In this document: one piece after another, positions 31,907 to 37,945 of the stretch | Position numbering within the stretch: the stretch's first letter is position 1 | Layout: each line of letters begins with the position of its first letter | From: DATBIO01 sp036556965 | Lineage (GTDB): Bacteria > Acidobacteriota > Vicinamibacteria > Fen-336 | Direction: 5' to 3' | Length of the DNA: 37,945 nt | Assembly (NCBI GenBank): GCA_036556965.1 | Contig: DATBIO010000111.1 | Location: forward strand, 1-37,945 | Notes under the pieces: model-generated | The model's input: only the letters and a program-made list of their open reading frames with translations | Database searches by the model: none | What the model was told of the DNA's origin: nothing | Translations under genes and position numbers: made by a program

Positions 31907-33257
31907 CCAGCGCCGCCTCCGCCGCGCGCCGGGCGTCCGCCACGGTGTCGGGGATGCCGGTGCCGCGCAGCCCCGACCCCGTCACCACGAGGCCGGGGAC
32001 GCCGGCCAGCGACCGCTCGAGGGCGGCCACGCGGCCCTGGTGCCCGACCTCCATCTGCGGCATGGCCGAGGGCCAGCGGTTCACGCGGGTGAGCACGGGC
32101 CGGCCGCGCAGGCCCAGGAGCGGGCCCAGCTCGGCGGCGGCCAGCGCGGCCAGGGCGCCGTCGTCCAGGTCCAGCGCGCCGGGGTCGGCCATGCCCCCCA
32201 CGAAGGCACGCAGCAGCACGTGGCCCGCGGGCGCGCGCCCCGGCAGCTTGGTGGAGAGGAACGTGGCGGCGGTGAGGCGTCCTTCCCCCGCCGCCGACAC
32301 GAAGCCGTAGCCGTCGAGGGCGTGTCCCACCTGGTCGCGCGCGTAGCCCAGCAGCACGGTGGCGGTGGAGGCGAAGCGCAGCGCGCCCAGGACGGCGGCC
32401 CCCTCCGGGCAGGCGCCCGCGAGCACGGGCGCGGCGCGCGGGGCGGGCACGGCGAGCACGACGGCTCCGGCGCGCACGGGCGCGCCGCCGTCGACCTCGA
32501 GCAGGAACCCCTCCGCGCCGCGGCTCACCGCCTTCACCAGCGCGCCCGCGCGCAGGGCGGCGGAAGGAAGGGACGCCACCACGGCCTCCACCAGCGTGCC
32601 CAGACCCCGTCGCAGGGAGCAGAACGACGAGGTGACGGCGCCACGCGACAGCCCGCGGGTGAGGCTGCCGTGCGTCCTCTCCAGCTCGACCAGCCGCGGG
32701 AAGTTCGCGCGCGCGGACAGGGCCGAGGCCTCCCCGCCGTGGATGCCGGCCAGGAGCGGCTGGCCGACGCGCTCCAGCGCCTCGCCCCCCAGTCGCCGCC
32801 GGACGAAGGCGGCCAGCGACTCGTCCTCCGCGCCGGCCGCGCGCGCGGGAACGAACCTCTCCAGGGCCAGGCGGGCCTTCCCGGGCCAGGAGAAGAGCGG
32901 GGAGCGCAGGAGCGGCGCGAGGCGGGTGGGCACTCCCAGCACCATGCCCTCCGGCAGGGGGTGCAGCCGGCCGCGCCAGCGCAGCCAGACCGTGCGGTGG
33001 GTGGCGCTGGTGGGAACGAGCTCCCCCGCCAGTCCCACCTCGGCACAGAGGGCGACGCCCTCCGGCTTGCTGGCGAGGATGGCGTCGGGGCCCCCTTCCA
33101 GCAGGAAGCCTTCCGCCTCCTCCGTGCGGATCAGGCCGCCGAAGCGCGGCCCCCCCTCCAGGACCAGGAAGGAGGCGCCCCGCGCGTGCAGGACGCGCGC
33201 CGCGGCCAGGCCGGCGATGCCGCCGCCGACCACGGCCACGTCAACGGTCCGGCTCAC
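31890..33257 (-). CDS. hemG: Protoporphyrinogen oxidase (oxygen-dependent type)
   Basis: A 455-residue FAD enzyme that oxidises protoporphyrinogen IX (or coproporphyrinogen III) by six electrons, late in heme synthesis. It begins VSRTVDVAVVGGGIAGLAAARVL with the FAD-binding GxGxxG and continues LVLEGGPRFGGLIRTEEAEGFLLEGGPDAIL, the HemY-type signature. Also seen are QPLLAGIHGGEASALSARANFPRL and the C-terminal FAD-contact VTGSGLRGTGIPDTVADAR. The GTG start overlaps the TGA of hemH (GTGA). This type is often called hemY or hemG. Last gene in the hemE-hemH-hemG operon. Confidence 0.92.
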   Translation of the reverse strand: MSRTVDVAVVGGGIAGLAAARVLHARGASFLVLEGGPRFGGLIRTEEAEGFLLEGGPDAILASKPEGVALCAEVGLAGELVPTSATHRTVWLRWRGRLHPLPEGMVLGVPTRLAPLLRSPLFSWPGKARLALERFVPARAAGAEDESLAAFVRRRLGGEALERVGQPLLAGIHGGEASALSARANFPRLVELERTHGSLTRGLSRGAVTSSFCSLRRGLGTLVEAVVASLPSAALRAGALVKAVSRGAEGFLLEVDGGAPVRAGAVVLAVPAPRAAPVLAGACPEGAAVLGALRFASTATVLLGYARDQVGHALDGYGFVSAAGEGRLTAATFLSTKLPGRAPAGHVLLRAFVGGMADPGALDLDDGALAALAAAELGPLLGLRGRPVLTRVNRWPSAMPQMEVGHQGRVAALERSLAGVPGLVVTGSGLRGTGIPDTVADARRAAEAALVSLRA

Positions 33258-34123
33258 GAAGCGCGGACGAGGTCGCCCAGGGCGCGGATGAACGCGGGCG
33301 CGGTGTTCAGCGACTCCGTGCGCCCCATCTCCAGGCCGCGCTCGGAGGCAAAGGAGCGCGCCTTGACGTCGAGGTCGAAGAGGATCTCGGTGTGGTCGCA
33401 GACGAACCCGATGGGCACCACCAGCGCCGACCGTGCCCCCTGCCGCGCCAGGTCCTCGAGCACCGCCTCCAGCTCCGGCCCCAGCCAGGGCTCCGGGGTG
33501 CGGCCGGCGCTCTGGTAGGCGATCCGGTATCCGGAGACGGCGGCGCGGCGGGCGACGCCCGCCGCCGTGTCCTCCACGTGCTCCGGGTAGGGGTCGCCCT
33601 CCTCCGCCACCCGCACGGGCAGGCTGTGGGCCGTGAAGACCACGGCCTCCCAGTCCCGGCGCGCGCGTGCCTCGCGCACCCGCGCGGCGAAGGCCTCCTG
33701 CAGGCCGGGATGGTCGTGCCACGAGCGGATGAAGCGGATGCGCACGCCCTCGGGCCGACCCGCCTCGACCGCGCGTCCGTACTTCTCCACGCTGAGGGTG
33801 GAGTACTGGGGGGCCATGGGCACGGCCAGCAGGTCCGTCACCCCCGCCGCCTGCGCCTCGCGCAGGGCCTCGGCGATGAAGGGCCTCCAGTTCCGCATGC
33901 CCACGAAGACGGGCTGTCCCACCTCGCGGGCCAGGGCGGCGGCCTGGGCGCGCGTGATGTCGGTGAGGGGAGACCTGCCGCCGATGGCCGCGTAGTTGTG
34001 GCGCATCTCCTCCACCAGCGCGGGCGACGGCTCCCGGCCGTCGCGGACCAGGCGCAGGTACTCGGGCATGTCCTCCAGGGTGTCCGGCGTCCCGTGGGCG
34101 AGGAGGAGGACGCCGCGGCTCAT
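33254..34123 (-). CDS. hemH: Ferrochelatase
   Basis: A 289-residue enzyme that inserts metal into the porphyrin ring. Segments: GVLLLAHGTPDTLEDMPEYL, the family opening; NYAAIGGRSPLTDITRAQA; VTDLLAVPMAPQYSTLSVEKY; VVFTAHSLPVRV with the conserved catalytic His; YRIAYQSAGRTPEPWLGP; and VVPIGFVCDHTEILFDLD with a second conserved region (Glu and His). Slightly shorter than many ferrochelatases, with no C-terminal extension, so whether protoporphyrin or coproporphyrin is used is open. ATG overlaps the hemE stop by four bases (ATGA) and its own stop overlaps the hemG start. Confidence 0.93.
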   Translation of the reverse strand: MSRGVLLLAHGTPDTLEDMPEYLRLVRDGREPSPALVEEMRHNYAAIGGRSPLTDITRAQAAALAREVGQPVFVGMRNWRPFIAEALREAQAAGVTDLLAVPMAPQYSTLSVEKYGRAVEAGRPEGVRIRFIRSWHDHPGLQEAFAARVREARARRDWEAVVFTAHSLPVRVAEEGDPYPEHVEDTAAGVARRAAVSGYRIAYQSAGRTPEPWLGPELEAVLEDLARQGARSALVVPIGFVCDHTEILFDLDVKARSFASERGLEMGRTESLNTAPAFIRALGDLVRAS

Positions 34124-35148
34124 TGGCGCGCGGTGGCGGCGTGGACGCGCTCGACCACGGCGCGGACGCTCTCGACGGGCGTGGGCGGGAGCACGCCGTG
34201 GCCGAGGTTGAAGACGTGCCCCGGCCGGTTGCCCGCGCGCCGCAGCACGTCGTCCACCCGGCGCAGCAGGCGCGCGGTCGGGGCCAGCAGGGCGGTGGGG
34301 TCGAGGTTGCCCTGGACGGCCGTGTCCTGGCCGAGGAGCGCCCACGCCTCGTCCAGGGGCTGGCGCCAGTCCAACCCGATCACGTCGCCCCCCGCGCGCC
34401 GGAGGCTGGTCAGGAGATGGGAGGCGCCGGTGGCGAAATGGATGAGGGGCACGCCGAGCGGACGCAGGCGTGCGAAGAGGCCGGCCACGTGCGGCCGCAC
34501 CAGCTCCTCGTAGTCCGCGGCGTCGAGGGCGCCCACCCAGGAGTCGAAGACCTGGAGGGCCTCCGCGCCCGCCTCCACCTGGGCGCGCAGGTGCTCCGCG
34601 CAGACGTCGGCCAGCAGCGCGCACAGCCGGTGCCAGGTCGCGGTGTCCCCGTACATCATGGCCTTGGTGCGCGCGAAGCTCGCGGAGTGCCCGCCCTCGA
34701 TGGCGTAGGAGGCCAGGGTGAAGGGCGCGCCCGCGAAGCCGATGAGGGGAAGGCCGGCCAGCTCGCCGCGCAGGGTGCGCACGGCCTCCATCACGTAGCC
34801 GAGGGCCTCCCGCGGCTCGAAGGGCCGCAGGGCGGCCACGTCCGCCGCGTCGCGCAGCGGGTTCTCCACCACCGGCCCCTCGCCGGAGTGGAAGTCGAAG
34901 CGCAGGCCGAGCGGGCCCAGGGGCAGGAGGAGGTCGCTGAACAGGATGGCGGCGTCCACCTCCAGGGCGCGCACGGGCTGAAGGGTCACCTCCACCGCCA
35001 GCTCGGGCGTGCGGCAGAGCTCGAGGAGGCCGTGCTTCTCGCGCAGGGCGCGGTACTCGGGCATGTAGCGCCCGGCCTGGCGCATGAACCACACGGGCGT
35101 GCGGTCCACCGGCTCGCGACGGCAGGCACGCAGGAAGCGGTCGCGCAC
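34120..35148 (-). CDS. hemE: Uroporphyrinogen decarboxylase
   Basis: A 342-residue TIM-barrel enzyme converting uroporphyrinogen III to coproporphyrinogen III. Signature WFMRQAGRYMPEYRALREKH near the N-terminus, then ILFSDLLLPLGPLGLRFDF with the catalytic Asp, IGFAGAPFTLASYAIEGG, and HVFNLGHGVLPPTPVESVRA with the conserved His. First gene of the operon hemE-hemH-hemG. GTG at 35148 is used: TATGAT lies six bases before it, a leaderless geometry. GTG at 35178 would add ten residues (VARAPDYDRS) that overlap the -10 box and lack family similarity. Confidence 0.94.
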   Translation of the reverse strand: MRDRFLRACRREPVDRTPVWFMRQAGRYMPEYRALREKHGLLELCRTPELAVEVTLQPVRALEVDAAILFSDLLLPLGPLGLRFDFHSGEGPVVENPLRDAADVAALRPFEPREALGYVMEAVRTLRGELAGLPLIGFAGAPFTLASYAIEGGHSASFARTKAMMYGDTATWHRLCALLADVCAEHLRAQVEAGAEALQVFDSWVGALDAADYEELVRPHVAGLFARLRPLGVPLIHFATGASHLLTSLRRAGGDVIGLDWRQPLDEAWALLGQDTAVQGNLDPTALLAPTARLLRRVDDVLRRAGNRPGHVFNLGHGVLPPTPVESVRAVVERVHAATARQ

Positions 35149-35154
35149 GGAGCG

Positions 35155-35160
35155 ATCATA
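35155..35160 (-). promoter_or_regulatory. -10 element of the hemEHG operon
   Basis: TATGAT on the minus strand, six bases before GTG 35148, placing the transcription start at the start codon. No convincing -35 at 16-18 bases. Confidence 0.45.
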
Positions 35161-35197
35161 GTCCGGAGCCCTCGCCACCTCATCACCGGCCGGCGCG

Positions 35198-35203
35198 TAG
35201 AAT
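35198..35203 (+). promoter_or_regulatory. -10 element of the SGNH-MBOAT operon
   Basis: TAGAAT 14 bases before GTG 35218 in the 69-base divergent gap with hemE. The -35 is not recognisable. Confidence 0.35.
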
Positions 35204-35217
35204 GCCGCGCCCCGACC

Positions 35218-36273
35218 GTGTCCTCGCCCCCCGACCCCGCGCCCGCAGTGCCCCCCGACGACCCCCGCGCGGGCACGCGCGCCCTGCTCGTGCTCACCGC
35301 GTTCACCGCCGCCTTGCTCTTCCTCACCCACCACGCCCTCGTGCGCAGCCGCGCCTTCCTCGAGCTCTGCCGCCAGCACGCCTACTCCTGGTCCAACCGG
35401 CCGCTCTTCGCCGAGGCCACGCTGCGTCTGCTCGACCCCGGCCAGGCGGAGGTGATCGTGGTGGGCAGCAGCGTGGTGGAGAGCCACTTCGACGACGCGA
35501 TGCTCGCGTCGGCCCTGGGGCTGGCTCCGGACCAGGTGGTCGGCCTCGCCCTCGCCGCCGCGCAGACCATCGAGCCCGCGATGATGCTGCCCCAGCTGGA
35601 GAGCCGGCGGCCGCGGCTGGTCGTCTACCCCGCCACCGTCTGGATCCTCTTCGACCGGCCCGACTTCGAGGCCCTGCGCGTCTACGACCCCCGCGTGGCC
35701 TGGTCCCTCTTCCGCTGGCCGGAGCTGCGGGCCGGGCACGAGGCCCACGCGTCGAAGGTCCTGGGCTCCCTCCACTTCGGCATCCGCCACCGCGGGGCCC
35801 TGCGCAGCGTGATCGGCGAGGTGGTGGCGGAGAAGGCGGGCTGGTCGGAGGGCCCGCCCCCCCCGGTGCCTGCGGAGGCGGACGCCGTCGGCCGCCGCCT
35901 GTTCGCGCGCATCCGGGCGCGCCCGGACCAGTTCACGTGCCCGAACGTGCAGGTGCGCGCGCTCACGCTGATGGCGCGCCGCCTGGCCGCAGCCGGCATC
36001 CTCCTCGTCATCGTGGCCACCCCCGTCAACAACGAGTGGGACGCGCGCCCGGCGCTGCGCGACCGCCTGGAGGCGTGCCTGGCGGACGTGGCCCGGGACA
36101 CGGGCGCCCTCCTGGTCCAGCGCCGCGAGCTCCCCCCGTTCGGGCCCGCCGACTTCGTGGACTCGCAGCACCTCTCCGTGGCGGGCAAGCGGCGCTTCAC
36201 GGACGGCCTGGGGCGCCTGCTGTCCGTGCGCCTGGGCCTGGGCGGCGTCCGGGGACCCGATGCTGTTCAGTAG
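35218..36273 (+). CDS. SGNH-fold O-acyltransferase partner (AlgJ/AlgX-like), membrane-anchored
   Basis: A 351-residue protein starting at GTG 35218. A Pro-rich cytoplasmic head is followed by one membrane helix (ALLVLTAFTAALLFLTHHALV) and a periplasmic domain. VIVVGSSVVESHFDDAML holds the nucleophile Ser of an SGNH fold, AAGILLVIVATPVNNEWD corresponds to the later oxyanion strand, and DSQHLSVAGKRRFTDGL provides the catalytic Asp-His pair. It overlaps the following MBOAT gene by 14 bases, the usual pairing in which the MBOAT protein moves acyl groups across the membrane and the SGNH protein places them on an exported glycan. The glycan is not identifiable here. Confidence 0.8.
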   Translation: MSSPPDPAPAVPPDDPRAGTRALLVLTAFTAALLFLTHHALVRSRAFLELCRQHAYSWSNRPLFAEATLRLLDPGQAEVIVVGSSVVESHFDDAMLASALGLAPDQVVGLALAAAQTIEPAMMLPQLESRRPRLVVYPATVWILFDRPDFEALRVYDPRVAWSLFRWPELRAGHEAHASKVLGSLHFGIRHRGALRSVIGEVVAEKAGWSEGPPPPVPAEADAVGRRLFARIRARPDQFTCPNVQVRALTLMARRLAAAGILLVIVATPVNNEWDARPALRDRLEACLADVARDTGALLVQRRELPPFGPADFVDSQHLSVAGKRRFTDGLGRLLSVRLGLGGVRGPDAVQ

Positions 36274-37645
36274 CGCCGAGTTCCTCTTCTTCTTCGCCGC
36301 CGTGCTCGCGCTGCACCGCGTGCTGCGGTGGCGGCGCGCCCTCATCCTGGTGGCCAGCTACGGGTTCTACGCCTCCTGGAACCCCCCGTTCGTGCTCCTG
36401 CTCGCCTACACCACCCTCCTGGACTACGTGGTGGGGCGCCGCCTCGAGGTCACGGAGGGGCGAGGGGCGCGCCGGGCCCTCCTGGGGGCCAGCCTGCTCG
36501 GCAACCTGGGCGTGCTCGCCTACTTCAAGTACGTCAACTTCCTGCTCGACGTGCTGGCGCAGGCGGGCCTGGCGGAGGCGGCCACCCTGCGGCCCTTCCG
36601 CGTCTCCGCCTCCATTCCCCTCGGCATCTCGTTCTACACGTTCCAGAGCCTCAGCTACGCGGTGGACGTGTACCGGCGCCAGATCCCCGCCTGCCGCAGC
36701 GCGGCCGACTTCTTCCTCTTCGTCTCCTTCTTCCCGCACCTGGTGGCCGGGCCCATCCTGCGCGCGGACGAGCTGCTGCCGCAGATCCGGAGCAACCGGC
36801 CCGCGGACGCGCGCCAGGTGCTCACCGGAGTGGAGCTGGTGCTCCTCGGCCTCTTCCAGAAGGTGGTGGTCGCGGACAACCTCTCGCTGCTGGTGGACCC
36901 CGTCTTCGAGGCGCCCGAGCGGTACGCGGGTCCCACCCTCCTCCTCGCCGCCTTCGCCTTCGTGGGCCAGATCTACTGCGACTTCGCGGGGTACTCCACC
37001 ATGGCCCGCGGCCTGGCTTCGTTGCTCGGCTACGCGCTCCCCGTGAACTTCGCCTATCCGCTGCTGGCCTCCGACCCCGTCGAGTACCGCCGGCGCTGGC
37101 ACATCACGATGGGGCGCTGGTTCCGCGACTACGTCTACCGGCCCCTCGGCGGCGACAAGGGCTCCCGCCTGCGCACCGCCTTCAACACCTTCGTGACCTG
37201 GAGCCTCTTCGGCCTCTGGCACGGCGCGAACTGGACCTTCCTCTTCTGGGGCATGTACCAGGGCGCCATCCTCGCCGGCTACCGGCTCCTCCGGTCGCTG
37301 GGCCGTCTCCCGAGGCCGGGCCCCGCCACCACCGCCGCGGGCTACGTGGTCATGCCCCTCATCCTCTGCCTGTCGAGCGTCTTCTTCCGCTCGGCGGACA
37401 TGGCCACCGCGCACCGCATGCTGGGCCGGATCGCCACCGGCGCATCCGGCGAGGGCGCGGCCATGGGCTGGGTCGTCTTCCTCGCCGTGCTGTACGCCGC
37501 GCACTGGGCGTCCTACCTCTGGTACCGGGAGGGCGCCCTCTTCCGGGCGGGCTGGCCCGCCCGGCTGGCCTGGGTGGGGGCCATGCTGGCCGTGCTCGTG
37601 ATCGGCGCGGGCTCCGGGCAGCCCTTCTACTACTTCCAGTTCTAG
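36260..37645 (+). CDS. MBOAT-family O-acyltransferase (AlgI-like)
   Basis: A 461-residue polytopic protein with about ten to eleven membrane helices. AlgI-type segments: MLFSSAEFLFFFAAVLAL at the start, LILVASYGFYASWNPPFVLLL, LAYFKYVNFLLDVL, IPLGISFYTFQSLSYAVDVYR, FPHLVAGPILRADELLPQ, QIYCDFAGYSTMARGLASLLGY, the re-entrant loop RRRWHITMGRWFRDYVYRPLGG, and SLFGLWHGANWTFLFWG with the catalytic His of MBOAT enzymes. It passes acetyl or acyl groups from cytoplasmic acyl-CoA towards the periplasm for its SGNH partner encoded just upstream. Likely modifies an exopolysaccharide; no polysaccharide synthase is in the window. Confidence 0.92.
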   Translation: MLFSSAEFLFFFAAVLALHRVLRWRRALILVASYGFYASWNPPFVLLLAYTTLLDYVVGRRLEVTEGRGARRALLGASLLGNLGVLAYFKYVNFLLDVLAQAGLAEAATLRPFRVSASIPLGISFYTFQSLSYAVDVYRRQIPACRSAADFFLFVSFFPHLVAGPILRADELLPQIRSNRPADARQVLTGVELVLLGLFQKVVVADNLSLLVDPVFEAPERYAGPTLLLAAFAFVGQIYCDFAGYSTMARGLASLLGYALPVNFAYPLLASDPVEYRRRWHITMGRWFRDYVYRPLGGDKGSRLRTAFNTFVTWSLFGLWHGANWTFLFWGMYQGAILAGYRLLRSLGRLPRPGPATTAAGYVVMPLILCLSSVFFRSADMATAHRMLGRIATGASGEGAAMGWVVFLAVLYAAHWASYLWYREGALFRAGWPARLAWVGAMLAVLVIGAGSGQPFYYFQF

Positions 37646-37654
37646 CCGCCCGCG

Positions 37655-37683
37655 TTGACAGGGCGCGCGGCGCGCGTCACAGT
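37655..37683 (+). promoter_or_regulatory. Promoter driving the cobalamin riboswitch transcript
   Basis: Consensus TTGACA (37655-37660), 17 bases, CACAGT (37678-37683). Start of transcription would be near 37690, just before the riboswitch P1 stem. Confidence 0.6.
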
Positions 37684-37691
37684 CCCACCAG

Positions 37692-37904
37692 ACGTCGGGG
37701 TGCTCCCGGTCGGGAGCTGCCGGCGGGGCGACGTCGTCCCGGCGGCAAGGGAAGCAGGTCGAAGGCCTGCGCGGTCGCGCCACTGTAGCCGGCGAGCCCG
37801 CCTCCACAGGCGCCTGAAGCAGGCGCCGCCACTCGAGGGCGACCTCGGGGAAGGTCGGAGGACGAGGCGAGGACCCGGGAGCCAGGAGACCTGCCCCGGC
37901 ACGT
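37692..37904 (+). ncRNA. Cobalamin (B12) riboswitch
   Basis: Hallmarks in order: a purine-rich GGGAAGCAGGTCGAAGGCC block, core GCCACTGT (37779-37786) and the B12 box AGCCAGGAGACCTGCC (37880-37895), preceded by GAGGACGAGGCGAGGACCC. The ends pair as P1: ACGTCGGGG (37692-37700) with CCCCGGCACGT (37894-37904), with a two-base bulge. A CTTC/GAAG hairpin (37920-37933) covers part of the downstream ribosome site, which suggests control of translation. Adenosyl- or methylcobalamin binding would turn down the next gene, probably a B12 transporter, B12 synthesis or B12-independent enzyme. Confidence 0.92.
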
Positions 37905-37930
37905 ATGACGGTCCTGAGGCTTCTCGCGTG

Positions 37931-37945
37931 AAGGAGCTGCGGATG
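37931..37945 (+). promoter_or_regulatory. Ribosome site and ATG of the riboswitch-controlled gene
   Basis: AAGGAG (37931-37936), six bases, then ATG at 37943-37945, the last bases of the window. The gene itself lies outside; only its start codon is visible. Confidence 0.7.

Noticed and set aside
34123..36273. Long plus-strand frame starting within hemE
   Set aside because: Only the part from GTG 35218 reads as a protein with a membrane helix and SGNH motifs; the first 365 codons are antisense to hemE.

Overview
This is a very GC-rich (about 70% by eye), gene-dense chromosomal window from a free-living Gram-negative bacterium. The Gram-negative reading rests on a patatin/POTRA/beta-barrel outer-membrane protein and an AlgI-type O-acetylation pair. 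The oxygen-type protoporphyrinogen oxidase suggests an aerobe. The mix of genes (HNOB heme sensor, M64 peptidase, putative zinc metallopeptidase beside an ATP-grasp ligase, PqqD/HprK-like pair) fits Acidobacteriota or Myxococcota, but the lineage cannot be fixed from sequence reading alone. No tRNA, rRNA, CRISPR array, transposase or phage gene was seen.

Layout. 1-3738 is a mixed region: the 3' end of an amidohydrolase, a SnoaL-like protein, a TPR protein, a small glycine-rich exported protein and a DUF4386 membrane protein. 3774-5186 encodes a PaaK/CapK-like adenylate-forming enzyme. 5187-5689 holds what looks like a decayed, frameshifted small gene. 5690-6975 is rho with a ten-codon leader ORF. 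7033-9971 is a leftward block: M64 peptidase, cNMP-GGDEF protein and a secreted protein. 10028-14538 runs rightward: gamma-glutamyltransferase, SGNH hydrolase, hotdog thioesterase and a C-terminally anchored protein. 14433-18423 runs leftward: methyltransferase, ATP-grasp ligase, zinc metallopeptidase and phosphodiester glycosidase. A 35-bp direct repeat and a long hairpin lie between the ligase and metallopeptidase genes.

18554-20210 is the most unusual locus. An HprK-like P-loop protein and a PqqD-domain protein that carries an internal twin-arginine signal and a 14-cysteine tail form an overlapping two-gene operon behind a clear TTGACA-17-TAGAGT promoter. The start of the kinase gene is preceded in the same frame by a short ORF ending in TGA. 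This looks like part of a peptide-modification or export system without the usual radical SAM or cyclase partners.

20235-24846 holds PEP carboxylase and a dynamin-like GTPase. 24851-31216 is a leftward run: TPR protein, D-2-hydroxyacid dehydrogenase, patatin-type autotransporter-like protein, class I aminotransferase and a second TPR protein. 31331-35148 is the heme region: an H-NOX-like heme sensor convergent with a tightly overlapping hemE-hemH-hemG operon. 35218-37645 is an SGNH-MBOAT pair for O-acylation of an exported glycan. The window closes with a cobalamin riboswitch with its own promoter, leading to a gene whose ATG is the last three bases.

A recurring feature is a -10-like hexamer only 6-10 nt before start codons that lack a Shine-Dalgarno sequence, which suggests frequent leaderless transcription.
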